A stretch of 64,000 nucleotides of DNA from a virus (IMGVR_UViG_3300035698_024626:1-64000); one strand, 5' to 3'. Positions 40,748-48,728 are shown, counted from the stretch's first letter. The notes: generated from the sequence alone by a model not told the origin. Translations and numbers: made by a program.

Positions 40748-40933
40748 ATGACTCTTGCTCAAGTTTTCATTATCGGAATGGGTGCTGGTGGACTTTTCAT
40801 CCTAGTCCGCGACATATCGCTTTGCCTAAGTACTAACGCGAAAGGGCAAGTTTTTGGGATTGCGAGGTATATATCCGGGGCTGTAATAGGAGGAATAACG
40901 GGCGTAGCCGTTAACCTTCTTTGGCATCTATAG
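40748..40933 (+). CDS. Small membrane protein, two TM helices (61 aa)
   Basis: Helix 1 AQVFIIGMGAGGLFILV and helix 2 YISGAVIGGITGVAVNLLW. AAAGGACAGAAAC upstream. Could be holin-like in size, but nothing proves it. Confidence 0.55.
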   Translation: MTLAQVFIIGMGAGGLFILVRDISLCLSTNAKGQVFGIARYISGAVIGGITGVAVNLLWHL

Positions 40934-40978
40934 TCTTAGCAATGAGAATTGACGCTCGATTCAAATAGGAGACTGCCC

Positions 40979-41128
40979 ATGATTGACGACGGAGGACCGG
41001 CGTTTCCGGTGACAGGAACTTGTGGTTACGATCCAGAATATGAACGTAAAATGTCGAGCCGAGCAAAAGAATTGCCTGAACTAACAGGCTTGGAACGGTT
41101 AGGGCTCTTAGGGGTTGTCCACGGGTAA
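40979..41128 (+). CDS. Small hypothetical protein (49 aa)
   Basis: MIDDGGPAFPVTGTCGYDPE then a Leu-rich C-terminus. ATAGGAGACTGCCC upstream. The 'DGGPAFP' start is common to a widespread small phage protein family of unknown role. Its end overlaps a hairpin ACGGGT/ACCCGT. Confidence 0.6.
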   Translation: MIDDGGPAFPVTGTCGYDPEYERKMSSRAKELPELTGLERLGLLGVVHG

Positions 41129-41146
41129 GTACCCGTAGAAACGGCG

Positions 41147-41251
41147 ATGGCCAATCTCCGGTGCTCTCGGCAGGATGTAGAGGCGTATGTTTGGCGCGAG
41201 AAACTACGTGCAGCGGCAGACCGAGAGAGTTATGGCGGGATCACGGCATGA
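41147..41251 (+). CDS. Small hypothetical protein (34 aa)
   Basis: MANLRCSRQDVEAYVWREKL onward, helical. Stop overlaps the next ATG (ATGA). Function unknown. Confidence 0.4.
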   Translation: MANLRCSRQDVEAYVWREKLRAAADRESYGGITA

Positions 41252-41397
41252 TCCTCTGCGCCATGGCCATCGTCATCGAACTGGTTGAATATCGGTACGC
41301 ACAACGCGGTATCCCCGCAGCGCTTGTACGATACCCAACTTGGCGAGATGCCCTCGCCGAATGGGAGCGGTTGACGGAGAAAAGCGATGGAAATTGA
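41248..41397 (+). CDS. Small hypothetical protein (49 aa)
   Basis: MILCAMAIVIELVEYRYAQR ... ALAEWERLTEKSDGN. The DNA for AEWERLTE recurs at 41578 and 42142. Coupled to neighbours by overlaps. Confidence 0.45.
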   Translation: MILCAMAIVIELVEYRYAQRGIPAALVRYPTWRDALAEWERLTEKSDGN

Positions 41398-41587
41398 CGG
41401 GCAAACGATCACGCAGATACGTGATGAACTGCGTAAAGTAAGGCGCGAACGCGACACGCTGGCGGGCCAGCTAGAAGCAGTAGAAGCGGAACGTGACGCT
41501 TTAGGGTTGGACCTGGAAAGGGCGGAAACTGAACTCAAAGGTGTCCAGGCAGATGCCACAGCTCGGCGAAGGTCCCTTGCCGAATGA
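41387..41587 (+). CDS. Coiled-coil protein (66 aa)
   Basis: ITQIRDELRKVRRERDTLAG then heptad-like QLEAVEAERDALGLDLERAE. Ends at LAE-stop where the sister sequence has LAEW: a TGG to TGA change within the repeated segment. ATG preceded by ACGGAGAAAAGCG. Confidence 0.55.
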   Translation: MEIDGQTITQIRDELRKVRRERDTLAGQLEAVEAERDALGLDLERAETELKGVQADATARRRSLAE

Positions 41588-41610
41588 GAGCGACTGACGG
41601 AGCAAAAGTA

Positions 41611-41832
41611 ATGAGCGCTAAACTTATTGCCACGTTTAAGCACATGAGCATTACACGGTATGGTCGAATCGGCGTAGAGGAAAGCTATACGATCCGTTCG
41701 CAGATTCTCCTCGGCCATATACGGTTTTACAGCCCGTGGGGACAATGGTGTTTCTTTCCCTTTGCAGATACGGTCTGGAGCGAGGACTGTCTTGCGGACG
41801 TGCGGAAGTTCATGTTGGGATTGAAAACATGA
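41611..41832 (+). CDS. Hypothetical protein (73 aa)
   Basis: ATG at 41611 after GGAGCAAAAGTA; an alternative ATG at 41584 overlaps the previous stop. Aromatic-rich middle (IRFYSPWGQWCFFPFADTVW). No family. Confidence 0.5.
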   Translation: MSAKLIATFKHMSITRYGRIGVEESYTIRSQILLGHIRFYSPWGQWCFFPFADTVWSEDCLADVRKFMLGLKT

Positions 41833-42191
41833 TGGGAGCGAAAAAACCTAAGAGCGTAGCCGCTCTGCTGGACAACTTGAAGGCGGAGTATGCGGTCGTC
41901 GAACGGGGTTGGAAGACGCGGGTGGCGCTGGTCACAGTGGAGAACCAATGGCGACAGTTAGAGATGGAGTGCTTCGAGGCCAGAATACGCTGCGAAACAG
42001 CGGAGCGCGAATATGAGAAAGCCAAAGTCGCTGTCGTGGGTGCGCGGGGCCGTCTGCGCAAACAGACTGCAAGGGTCGCGAAAGCTGGGAGGGCGGTTAC
42101 TGATCTTCCCGCTCCCGAAACCGAAGCGATTGCCACCCAGATCGCCGAATGGGAGCGGTTGATGAATACAGTGGAGAACGGGACTGGTTAA
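41829..42191 (+). CDS. Coiled-coil hypothetical protein (120 aa)
   Basis: ATGA overlap with the preceding gene. Long helices (LDNLKAEYAVVERGWKTRVA and CETAEREYEKAKVAVVGARG). C-terminus IAEWERLMNTV is the third copy of the repeated AEWERL segment. Confidence 0.5.
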   Translation: MMGAKKPKSVAALLDNLKAEYAVVERGWKTRVALVTVENQWRQLEMECFEARIRCETAEREYEKAKVAVVGARGRLRKQTARVAKAGRAVTDLPAPETEAIATQIAEWERLMNTVENGTG

Positions 42192-42204
42192 AACAGGAGA
42201 CAGA

Positions 42205-42360
42205 ATGATGACAGTAAAAGAATGCATGATCAGATATTCCGCAGGCGCGCGATTGGTATTAGAAGCGGCCATACGGAAAGTTGCCCTCAAATGGATCAAT
42301 GCGAACTGTCCGGATGCTTGGTTCCGGGCAGCGTTCGCGAGGGAGACCCCCGATGCCTAA
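42205..42360 (+). CDS. Small hypothetical protein (51 aa)
   Basis: MMTVKECMIRYSAGARLVLE onward; AGGAGACAGA upstream. End overlaps the next ATG (ATGCCTAA). Confidence 0.45.
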   Translation: MMTVKECMIRYSAGARLVLEAAIRKVALKWINANCPDAWFRAAFARETPDA

Positions 42361-42583
42361 GCAGACGGCGGAGAACGTGGTAAAGGCTCTAGAGGCGGCC
42401 TTTGGTTGGTTGCTTCCTTCGCTAACCTGGAACGACCAAGGCCGAACGGCCGGGAACGTTCTATGGACGAAGATAGGCAACGTCAAGTCTGTAACAATTT
42501 TGAGATCAACGCCAACGGTGGCGGGCTTACGGATAAAGTTGTCCGACGACTCCGAATTCGTGATCACCATTGCCAAGGGATAA
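42353..42583 (+). CDS. Hypothetical protein (76 aa)
   Basis: MPKQTAENVVKALEAAFGWL then beta-rich SVTILRSTPTVAGLRIKLSD. GGGAGACCCCCG upstream. No family recognised. Confidence 0.5.
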   Translation: MPKQTAENVVKALEAAFGWLLPSLTWNDQGRTAGNVLWTKIGNVKSVTILRSTPTVAGLRIKLSDDSEFVITIAKG

Positions 42584-42587
42584 CACT

Positions 42588-42845
42588 ATGTCAAATGTAT
42601 TTAAGGTAAAGTTTGAATCAGCTTTCCCGGCCACCGGCAGATTGCAAACAGAAATAATCGCATGGCTAAGCGACAGTATGGTGGTGAAAGTTGATGGCGA
42701 AGATTCACAAGTAGCCGTCGATATGGTGCGGGCTTATGTTTTGTCCAAGGTAAATAAAGCATGTTCCGCTGATGCTCCGATAAATACAGTCAAAGGGTTT
42801 CATCTCAGAGGTGTGGAGTTTATAACTCAGATAGACTTAGAGTAA
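42588..42845 (+). CDS. Hypothetical protein (85 aa)
   Basis: ATG at 42588 after AAGGGATAACACT. Alternating beta and helix segments (FKVKFESAFPATGRLQTEII). Function unknown. Confidence 0.5.
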   Translation: MSNVFKVKFESAFPATGRLQTEIIAWLSDSMVVKVDGEDSQVAVDMVRAYVLSKVNKACSADAPINTVKGFHLRGVEFITQIDLE

Positions 42846-42895
42846 TAAGAGTTCTTGTGCTAAAATCGTTCACACTCTTTCTTGTAGGGGAAAAC

Positions 42896-43153
42896 ATGAA
42901 AACTAACAAGGTGAATAAGAAACTTGATGTAACTTTTGACGAACTATCGATCTCGGCAGCATTTCGGTTACTGTATGGGGATGTCCCCATGATCAAAACC
43001 AAAGAACTACAAATGTTAGTCCCCGATTCGAACTGTATAAAGGAGCAGGATCACTGCACCAAAAATGCCTTCAACCCCGAAACCGGTGAACACGCTTGGA
43101 TTTTAGGAGCCCAGTTGGTGGTCCCCCTTCCAAATGCAGAATTCCGGTATTGA
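42896..43153 (+). CDS. Hypothetical protein, paralogue of 39547 (85 aa)
   Basis: FDELSISAAFRLLYGDVPMI then KTKELQMLVPDS matches the gene at 39547, including the CTCTTTCTTGTAGGGG leader. Tandem dispersal of a small phage gene with its leader. Confidence 0.6.
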   Translation: MKTNKVNKKLDVTFDELSISAAFRLLYGDVPMIKTKELQMLVPDSNCIKEQDHCTKNAFNPETGEHAWILGAQLVVPLPNAEFRY

Positions 43154-43181
43154 AATCTTGTATCCCCACAAGGAGACTGAT

Positions 43182-43730
43182 GTGTGTAATTTCGCTTCTA
43201 TGATTGTCATGAAAAATGAAACTGTTCATTGTTTTCCAGGAATTGATGCGCATCACGAGATACTCGAATTGGCGGGTATCAGTGATATTAGGAGTGCTTA
43301 TCTAACACCTAATTTTGCTAAAATAGAGATTATCCCAGTAAAAGGGAAAGAGCCTAACGATTGGAGGTTAATAGTAGACGAGTGCACGGACCCTAGCTGG
43401 TTCACGGCTTCTCATAAAAGGGCGTGTTTCGCTGCTCTTCATGGTTTATTGAAAAAAGAAGCAAAGGGTTGCGAAATAGTTTTCCCCGATGGCAGTTGGC
43501 GAAAGATTTTTAGAATTAATGGAGTTTTACATCGGAAAGGGGGTCCAGCTTCTACCACAGTAGAAAAGGATGGTAGCTGGACAGAAGAATACTACTGTAA
43601 CGGAAAATTCCATAGAATCAATGGGCCTGCTCTCATAGAGGTAGGTACCGATGGTGACTGGTTCGAAGATTACTATGTTAAAGGCAAACTCATTCGTTCA
43701 ATCAGTGGATGTGCGCCACCAAATAACTAG
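43182..43730 (+). CDS. Protein with MORN-like W-x-x-N-G repeats (182 aa)
   Basis: GTG at 43182 after AAGGAGACTGAT is preferred over an ATG overlapping the previous gene. The C-terminal half has repeats SWRKIFRINGVLHRKGGPAS and WTEEYYCNGKFHRINGPALI then WFEDYYVKGKLIR, like the 'G..HR..GPA' repeats of MORN-like phage and toxin-linked proteins. Function unknown. Confidence 0.6.
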   Translation: MCNFASMIVMKNETVHCFPGIDAHHEILELAGISDIRSAYLTPNFAKIEIIPVKGKEPNDWRLIVDECTDPSWFTASHKRACFAALHGLLKKEAKGCEIVFPDGSWRKIFRINGVLHRKGGPASTTVEKDGSWTEEYYCNGKFHRINGPALIEVGTDGDWFEDYYVKGKLIRSISGCAPPNN

Positions 43731-43758
43731 AAAGCAACAAAGTCCGGAGAATTGATCG

Positions 43759-44115
43759 ATGTCAAAAAAGAAGAAATCGGGAGAAGAAACACTGCTGAGG
43801 TGGCGGTGCGAAAAGTGCGGCGCAATAAGTAAATCAACCAGCGATCCCATTGAATTAGCGCAAATCAACATTCCTGTTTGCTACAATCACGGTGGGGGTT
43901 GCTATCCTGCAATGAGTCTCTGCGAAACTGACCTCCAGCCGATACTTAAAACTCTGCGTCTCTCTACATTTATCCTGTCTAGGATCATCGCGGGAAACGC
44001 CGAGGAAGTCAAAAAAGCGATGATCGGGGCTGCAAAGGTCGTGCCGAATAACATCAAAATGCTGGTGGACTACGGCGAGTACGACCAATGGATGGAGGAA
44101 TTTTCCCGTGAGTGA
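43759..44115 (+). CDS. Zinc-binding hypothetical protein (118 aa)
   Basis: RWRCEKCGAISKSTSD and later CYNHGGGCYPAMSLCETDL suggest a zinc site; then a helical domain. Start after CCGGAGAATTGATCG. Confidence 0.55.
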   Translation: MSKKKKSGEETLLRWRCEKCGAISKSTSDPIELAQINIPVCYNHGGGCYPAMSLCETDLQPILKTLRLSTFILSRIIAGNAEEVKKAMIGAAKVVPNNIKMLVDYGEYDQWMEEFSRE

Positions 44116-44168
44116 AAACCCACGATGGATCGGTAGACAATTCTGCAAGACAGAGAAAGTGGGGTAAA

Positions 44169-44384
44169 ATGGCACGGATCAGCGAAATCATCTTAGGTCT
44201 TGAGATTCTTGCACAGTATTGCCCAGAAGGGGAATCGACTCACTTGGGTAGTGCTGAACAAGATGTCCTCTACCTCTACGGTCCAAAGATAGATGGAAAT
44301 GTCAGTCCCGACGACGCCCAAGCATTGGTGGGTCTCGGTTGGTACTTCGACGAGAAAAATCCCTTGTGGGCGTGTTTCGTATAG
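44169..44384 (+). CDS. Hypothetical protein (71 aa)
   Basis: MARISEIILGLEILAQYCPE then LYGPKIDGNVSPDDAQALVG and LGWYFDE; resembles a small conserved phage protein. ATG after AAGTGGGGTAAA. Confidence 0.55.
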   Translation: MARISEIILGLEILAQYCPEGESTHLGSAEQDVLYLYGPKIDGNVSPDDAQALVGLGWYFDEKNPLWACFV

Positions 44385-44398
44385 GGAGCAATCGGACT

Positions 44399-44620
44399 AT
44401 GGCGACTAAAATGAAGTTGGAACTAACCCCCGATATGAGCGACGAAGAAATCAAGGAAGTCGCCGAAAGAGACATTGGGGTGGAGTACGTCTCAGAAATT
44501 TGCCGGCGCTGCGGGTCTTTTTGGGTCGATGGTGACGCTCATACAGACAAGGCAACTATCCTTTCTGTTTGTCACTGTTGTTCTAGACCTGGAAGAAACA
44601 ATCGTCGATGGCATTGTTAG
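44399..44620 (+). CDS. Zinc-binding hypothetical protein (73 aa)
   Basis: ELTPDMSDEEIKEVAERDIG then CRRCGSFWV and CHCCSRPGR. GGGAG upstream. Function unknown. Confidence 0.5.
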   Translation: MATKMKLELTPDMSDEEIKEVAERDIGVEYVSEICRRCGSFWVDGDAHTDKATILSVCHCCSRPGRNNRRWHC

Positions 44621-44646
44621 AACAATCATTTTTAGGAGAACAAATC

Positions 44647-44904
44647 GTGGGTAATAATGGAAGATCATCGAGTGACACCTCAAGCAGTAGCATCGGATTC
44701 GTTGGTTTACTAACCCTCCTCTTCATTATCCTCAAACTAAACCCTGGTAGCCATTTAACCACGCCAATTGCAGAATGGCCTTGGTTTGAGTGGTGGGGAG
44801 TGTGTGTTATCTGCCCCTTTCTTTGGTCTGTGTATCTGATCATTGCTATCGTTGTAGCGGCTGGTTGCATCGCCGCAACTCTCTTCGCAATCAAACGCTC
44901 ATAA
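44647..44904 (+). CDS. Membrane protein, GTG start (85 aa)
   Basis: Ser-rich N-terminus then helix 1 IGFVGLLTLLFIILKL and helix 2 VYLIIAIVVAAGCIAATLF. AGGAGAACAAATC precedes the GTG. Function unknown. Confidence 0.55.
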   Translation: MGNNGRSSSDTSSSSIGFVGLLTLLFIILKLNPGSHLTTPIAEWPWFEWWGVCVICPFLWSVYLIIAIVVAAGCIAATLFAIKRS

Positions 44905-44954
44905 CCGAAAAAATCCTTGAAGATAGCTGAGACACATACGATAGGAGAGAACCC

Positions 44955-45347
44955 GTGGATCAAAAGACAAAAGATTGGGCGGAAAGTCGTGGGTTCTCTT
45001 TGCGGGAGCCTACTCGAAAAATTGAGGGTCAAAAAGGCTTTGGGTATCCCGCCCACCCGTATCGAAGCCACAAGGTCGTCAAACTCACGAGAGGGCTCGA
45101 CCAACAATGGAAGCGAAACAGCAAAACCACCGTCCGCGTCAAGAGTAGCCGGGCAACAGCCAGTCGCAGGGCTCGTCGGATTGACGGGTCTGTCCACTAT
45201 TTGGTTTCTAGTTCCGAACTGGTGGGGATTGCGAGAGACCCAGCAGCGGTTGCCGATCAAGAAAGAGCGTACAAGAAACTCAAGCGTCGGCGTAACAGAA
45301 ATAATAGGGCGAGGAGGGGTCATAAACGGTCAAACAATCCTTCCTAA
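44955..45347 (+). CDS. Very basic hypothetical protein, GTG start (130 aa)
   Basis: AGGAGAGAACCC precedes the GTG. Lys/Arg-rich, ending KKLKRRRNRNNRARRGHKRS. An overlapping frame (44917-45354) is also open and has a hydrophobic stretch, so which frame is coding is not certain. Confidence 0.4.
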   Translation: MDQKTKDWAESRGFSLREPTRKIEGQKGFGYPAHPYRSHKVVKLTRGLDQQWKRNSKTTVRVKSSRATASRRARRIDGSVHYLVSSSELVGIARDPAAVADQERAYKKLKRRRNRNNRARRGHKRSNNPS

Positions 45348-45363
45348 AATGTAGAGGCCAGCC

Positions 45364-45651
45364 ATGAAATGCGAAGTAACAGAATGTGGGTACACCCCAA
45401 ACGGCTTACGAGTACAAGCCATAACAGATGCTATGGGGGCGCAAGTGGTTGTTGGAAGAGACCCAACATCTAGCGATGAAAACCTACTAAGCGAACCTCT
45501 CGCCGACCATCAGGCAGCGGTTTCTCTGGGTAAAGATGTTGTAAAACACGGTATTGACGTTTATCATGAATGGCGAGGTCCAATTAATTCGTTAATTGCA
45601 TTCGCAGAAGCCATGTTCTATGCAATGGTGATGGACCTGAGCGGGAACTAG
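45364..45651 (+). CDS. Hypothetical protein (95 aa)
   Basis: MKCEVTECGYTPNGLRVQAI then a helical C-terminus (INSLIAFAEAMFYAMVMDLS). No family recognised. Confidence 0.5.
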   Translation: MKCEVTECGYTPNGLRVQAITDAMGAQVVVGRDPTSSDENLLSEPLADHQAAVSLGKDVVKHGIDVYHEWRGPINSLIAFAEAMFYAMVMDLSGN

Positions 45652-45657
45652 TGGATT

Positions 45658-45777
45658 ATGCGACACGATAACGTAACCGATCCAATTTGCGCAGAGAACT
45701 GCCTAGACGTATGTGTTGACTACAACAGCGTGGCCAACAAACATGTCTTGTCTATTTTAATGGAAGAAAACCAGTAA
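45658..45777 (+). CDS. Small hypothetical protein (39 aa)
   Basis: MRHDNVTDPICAENCLDVCV with a cysteine cluster. Weak ribosome binding site. Coding status moderate. Confidence 0.35.
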   Translation: MRHDNVTDPICAENCLDVCVDYNSVANKHVLSILMEENQ

Positions 45778-45807
45778 TTACTCATACCTCGTAAAAGGAG
45801 ATCAATC

Positions 45808-46050
45808 ATGAGTTACGATTCAAAGTCGAAAAAGAAGCAGGAAACTCCAGTCTGGACTACGGAGAGAGGACTAGCTTTGTTGGATTCTCATAACAACCAA
45901 CAAAACAACAACCCATTCTTCAAGAGAGAGGTAGTGATAAAAGTTGATGGCGAAGATAAAAAATTCACCATCGGCCAAAAGTGTCCAGTCTGCAAACACC
46001 GCATTCGCGGCGTAAACCATTGCGAAGGCGATCATCATAAAAAACGTTAG
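45808..46050 (+). CDS. Zinc-binding hypothetical protein (80 aa)
   Basis: Basic N-terminus, Asn/Gln-rich middle, then KCPVCKHRIRGVNHCEGDHH at the C-terminus, a CxxC...H...C site. AAAGGAGATCAATC upstream. Confidence 0.55.
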   Translation: MSYDSKSKKKQETPVWTTERGLALLDSHNNQQNNNPFFKREVVIKVDGEDKKFTIGQKCPVCKHRIRGVNHCEGDHHKKR

Positions 46051-46096
46051 AGGTATTCTCTTTTACGCTTAACCACAATTTTCAGGAGATTTTTTA

Positions 46097-46267
46097 GTGA
46101 ATGTAGAACCAGTCAATAGGGAAATCCGGTCGCCTGTGAAGATTGTTCCTTGTACATGCGTTCATCTATTCCAGGACATGACGTATGGGAGAGGAAATCG
46201 AGTGGCCAACAAATGCAAGGCTGGGGAGGGGTATCGGTGTACCGTGTGCGGCGCAAAGCATCGGTAG
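46097..46267 (+). CDS. Small zinc-binding protein, GTG start (56 aa)
   Basis: IVPCTCVHLFQDMTYGRGNR then KCKAGEGYRCTVCGAKHR, a small ribbon. AGGAGATTTTTTA precedes the GTG. Family with 'CxCxHxxQD..YG...R..N' is frequent in phages. Confidence 0.6.
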   Translation: MNVEPVNREIRSPVKIVPCTCVHLFQDMTYGRGNRVANKCKAGEGYRCTVCGAKHR

Positions 46268-46312
46268 GACTGCAAAAAGGGTTCGATGGCGGAACCAGTT
46301 TGGAGTGTTTCA

Positions 46313-46459
46313 ATGAAACGACTACGGAGGTGGTGGCTATACCAAGATAAGTTGTTCTTTATAATCGTAGCAATATGCATCATACATGTGTGTTTTACGT
46401 GGTGTTGGGCAATAACACTTATTATCGAAACACTGGAGGAATGCAAATGCGGCAGTTGA
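46313..46459 (+). CDS. Small membrane protein (48 aa)
   Basis: MKRLRRWWLYQDK followed by LFFIIVAICIIHVCFTWCWA and a second short hydrophobic part. Single membrane anchor with basic N-terminus. Overlaps the next gene. Confidence 0.45.
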   Translation: MKRLRRWWLYQDKLFFIIVAICIIHVCFTWCWAITLIIETLEECKCGS

Positions 46460-46551
46460 TGAAACGACCACTGATTGACATCGAAACCAAACTGAGGCGA
46501 CGTAGCCCGCTTGCTCCGCTCATTAGATTTGAAGTGGACGCGAGGAAGTAA
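46447..46551 (+). CDS. Small basic protein (34 aa)
   Basis: MRQLMKRPLIDIETKLRRRS onward. GGAGGAATGCAA upstream. Function unknown. Confidence 0.45.
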   Translation: MRQLMKRPLIDIETKLRRRSPLAPLIRFEVDARK

Positions 46552-46570
46552 CGGAGACAGGAGAAACAAA

Positions 46571-46759
46571 GTGAAAGCGATAAAATTCGAGGTGTCCGAA
46601 AAAGAATTAGCGTTCCTTCCAGCAATGTCTATTGACCCCGAACTCTATAGTGTCGTCCACGTCCCCGAAACAGGTAACTACATGGTTCACGTCACGTCCA
46701 ATTTTGGAGTTGAGTGGTTGATTAGATGGTTCATTGGTAGAGAGAGACAAAGAAAATAA
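46571..46759 (+). CDS. Hypothetical protein, GTG start (62 aa)
   Basis: KAIKFEVSEKELAFLPAMSI then HVPETGNYMVHVTSNFGVEW. AGGAGAAACAAA precedes the GTG. Function unknown. Confidence 0.5.
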   Translation: MKAIKFEVSEKELAFLPAMSIDPELYSVVHVPETGNYMVHVTSNFGVEWLIRWFIGRERQRK

Positions 46760-46784
46760 GGAATGTCTCCTCCCCCAGAGGCCG

Positions 46785-46835
46785 GTAGTCCAATTGGTGG
46801 AACAGCGGTTTTGATCTCTTCGCTCCCATTTTATT
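46785..46835 (+). other. tRNA 5'-half-like fragment
   Basis: GGCCGGTAGTCCAATTGGTG and GAACAGCGGTTTTGATCTC resemble an acceptor/D-arm followed by an anticodon loop TTTTGAT (would be UUG, Gln). Stem pairs are incomplete and no T-arm follows, since the next gene's ribosome binding site begins. Probably a tRNA fragment or coincidence. Confidence 0.25.
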
Positions 46836-46847
46836 TGGAGAACAGTA

Positions 46848-47072
46848 ATGAGTGTCCCTATTGATGTTAAAAAAATTACTAACGATTACTATAAATGGTG
46901 TGAAGAAGCCGGGGTTGACAGAATCGAAGAACCATCTTTCCACTATGATTCAATCCCACCCGACAACTTAGGCATTACTTCCCCAGTCGATGGAATGAAA
47001 CTGACTCCAGAAGAAGCAGAACGCCACATGAAAGAGAAACGAGATCGAGCTTGGCGAAAAAAGTTTGGATAA
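46848..47072 (+). CDS. Hypothetical protein (74 aa)
   Basis: Start after TTGGAGAACAGTA. Contains YYKWCEEAGVDRIEEPSFHY and a charged C-terminal helix. Function unknown. Confidence 0.55.
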   Translation: MSVPIDVKKITNDYYKWCEEAGVDRIEEPSFHYDSIPPDNLGITSPVDGMKLTPEEAERHMKEKRDRAWRKKFG

Positions 47073-47094
47073 ACATCGTAAAGGAGAAATAATT

Positions 47095-47571
47095 ATGACT
47101 CAGTGTTCTGAATGTGGAAGCGGGGCAGATTACAGCGCAATCGTGGCGATTGGTGTAAAAATTCCATCAAAGGATTTCTACAGAGAAACCGACACCAAAC
47201 ACCGTGGTTGTTATCATCGTGCACAAAATACACACCATTGCCCACAATGTGGGTCAGTAATGTGGATTCCTGACCGACCAACTTGCGTACTACCTTGTTC
47301 TAAACACGCAGATCATCACAGACCAAATGAAGTAGAGGACGCAACAGGCCACAAGTATCCTGTAATCTACAGTGGTGCGTATAAACCTGATTTTGCTATC
47401 GTAGCCACCCATTTTATCAAATGCACTGATTCCGGCTGGGAGGACGATTACGGCCTACTTCCTCCAGCTTCGCCAGAAAGAAACGCTTCTCTGAAAGGTT
47501 TTTTAGAAGCTTACGATCTTTGGAACGAAGATAAGTTTGGTACTTGGTGCGTATTGTTCTGGCATGACTGA
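47095..47571 (+). CDS. Zinc-ribbon protein (158 aa)
   Basis: MTQCSECGSGADYSAIVAIG, then HHCPQCGSVMWIPDRPTCVL. ATG at 47095 after GGAGAAATAATT. No family recognised. Confidence 0.55.
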   Translation: MTQCSECGSGADYSAIVAIGVKIPSKDFYRETDTKHRGCYHRAQNTHHCPQCGSVMWIPDRPTCVLPCSKHADHHRPNEVEDATGHKYPVIYSGAYKPDFAIVATHFIKCTDSGWEDDYGLLPPASPERNASLKGFLEAYDLWNEDKFGTWCVLFWHD

Positions 47572-47619
47572 GAGTAGAATGGCACACTGCATGAAATAGA
47601 AACAAAATCGGAGAAAACA

Positions 47620-47778
47620 ATGTCATCGATAGCATTCATAATTGATTATCACAGGGGTATCCACCAGTGGACAGATAAGCAACTCATTACCATACTTCTG
47701 GTCATGCTCAATCACTTCGAGGGTGATTTGATAGACGATGTGGACGTGGAGTGTTATTTCCACGAGGAAAACTTATGA
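47620..47778 (+). CDS. Small hypothetical protein (52 aa)
   Basis: MSSIAFIIDYHRGIHQWTDK then LITILLVMLNHFEGDLIDDV. TCGGAGAAAACA upstream; ATGA overlap with the next gene. Confidence 0.5.
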   Translation: MSSIAFIIDYHRGIHQWTDKQLITILLVMLNHFEGDLIDDVDVECYFHEENL

Positions 47779-48149
47779 CACATTTCGTAGAAATCACACA
47801 AATCACCAAACAGGGCAGACAAAGCCCATATGGACAACAATGGTCGGCGTCCATGGGAGATGACCACAGGGGACATTACGAAACAAAGAACGGTCAAAGG
47901 TCTCCAGAAGCAGCGCTTCGGAATCTGGCAGAAATGGTTCGGGGAGAAAGCATCTGGGGAACTTTTGTCTCAAACGAGTGTGAATCGTACACAACAGAAC
48001 CTCGAACCGGAGTTGAGTCACATCTCTACGAAATTCAAAGGGAAAGCCTCGCGGTGGCTGCACGTCACCAGCAGCAAGAAGAACGATTGACTGTTATCAT
48101 ATTTGAGGCAATAGCAATAATAACGGCTATTTGTGCGTTAGTCCTTTGA
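47775..48149 (+). CDS. Tail-anchored membrane protein (124 aa)
   Basis: MTHFVEITQITKQGRQSPYG ... LTVIIFEAIAIITAICALVL: a soluble domain with a C-terminal hydrophobic helix. Coupled to the preceding gene. Function unknown. Confidence 0.5.
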   Translation: MTHFVEITQITKQGRQSPYGQQWSASMGDDHRGHYETKNGQRSPEAALRNLAEMVRGESIWGTFVSNECESYTTEPRTGVESHLYEIQRESLAVAARHQQQEERLTVIIFEAIAIITAICALVL

Positions 48150-48161
48150 AGGAGAAGACAA

Positions 48162-48437
48162 ATGCTGTCAATCACAATACACGACGCTTTAGTTAAACTT
48201 CAACAGATGAAAGCGGAAAGTACTCTTGGAGACGAAACGGTACTCGTTCTGTCCCTAACCGGGTCGGAAATTTCCAACGTTCCAATCGACGATTTGGTAC
48301 TCGTATCCGATAACGACGGAGCGGTAGTGGAAGTAAGGGCTAGGCCAAGTCCGGGTCTTGGCGACTTGGGGTGCGTGGACGGTTGTTCAGGATGTGGTTA
48401 CGGTAATGGATGTTTCCCTAACTATTTTGGGACATAA
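48162..48437 (+). CDS. Hypothetical Gly/Cys-rich-tailed protein (91 aa)
   Basis: ITIHDALVKLQQMKAESTLG then a C-terminus CVDGCSGCGYGNGC. The 'D.VL..S..D' beta region resembles small conserved phage proteins. GAAGGAGAAGACAA upstream. Confidence 0.5.
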   Translation: MLSITIHDALVKLQQMKAESTLGDETVLVLSLTGSEISNVPIDDLVLVSDNDGAVVEVRARPSPGLGDLGCVDGCSGCGYGNGCFPNYFGT

Positions 48438-48482
48438 CGATCCAGAAGTCCAAGATGATAAGTCTACGTAGAGGCTGGGGCA

Positions 48483-48728
48483 TTGTGTGCGAAATGGTGG
48501 AAAGAGTTGAAGTATGAAAATTGCACTAATCATATCACAATACAGCGCGATTTCAGAGCTATTTATGAATGTGAACATTGCGGTCACAGACATGAAGCAT
48601 CCGGCTATGACGACTCGCACTTTCACCAAACTGTCATTCCTGATATGAAATGTCCACAATGCGACCAAACAGCGAGTGCCGATTACCGTCCACTTGCACC
48701 AAAGTATTCTGACGATACAACCGTATAA
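48483..48728 (+). CDS. Conserved phage zinc protein, TTG start (81 aa)
   Basis: AIYECEHCGHRHEASGYDDS then MKCPQCDQTASADYRPLAPK is a widespread phage zinc-ribbon pattern. TTG start after GAGGCTGGGGCA. Confidence 0.6.
   Translation: MCAKWWKELKYENCTNHITIQRDFRAIYECEHCGHRHEASGYDDSHFHQTVIPDMKCPQCDQTASADYRPLAPKYSDDTTV

Noticed and set aside
44917-45354. The overlapping open frame to the basic 130-aa gene.
   Set aside because: It lacks a ribosome binding site at its start, while the GTG at 44955 has AGGAG; the choice remains uncertain and is marked so.
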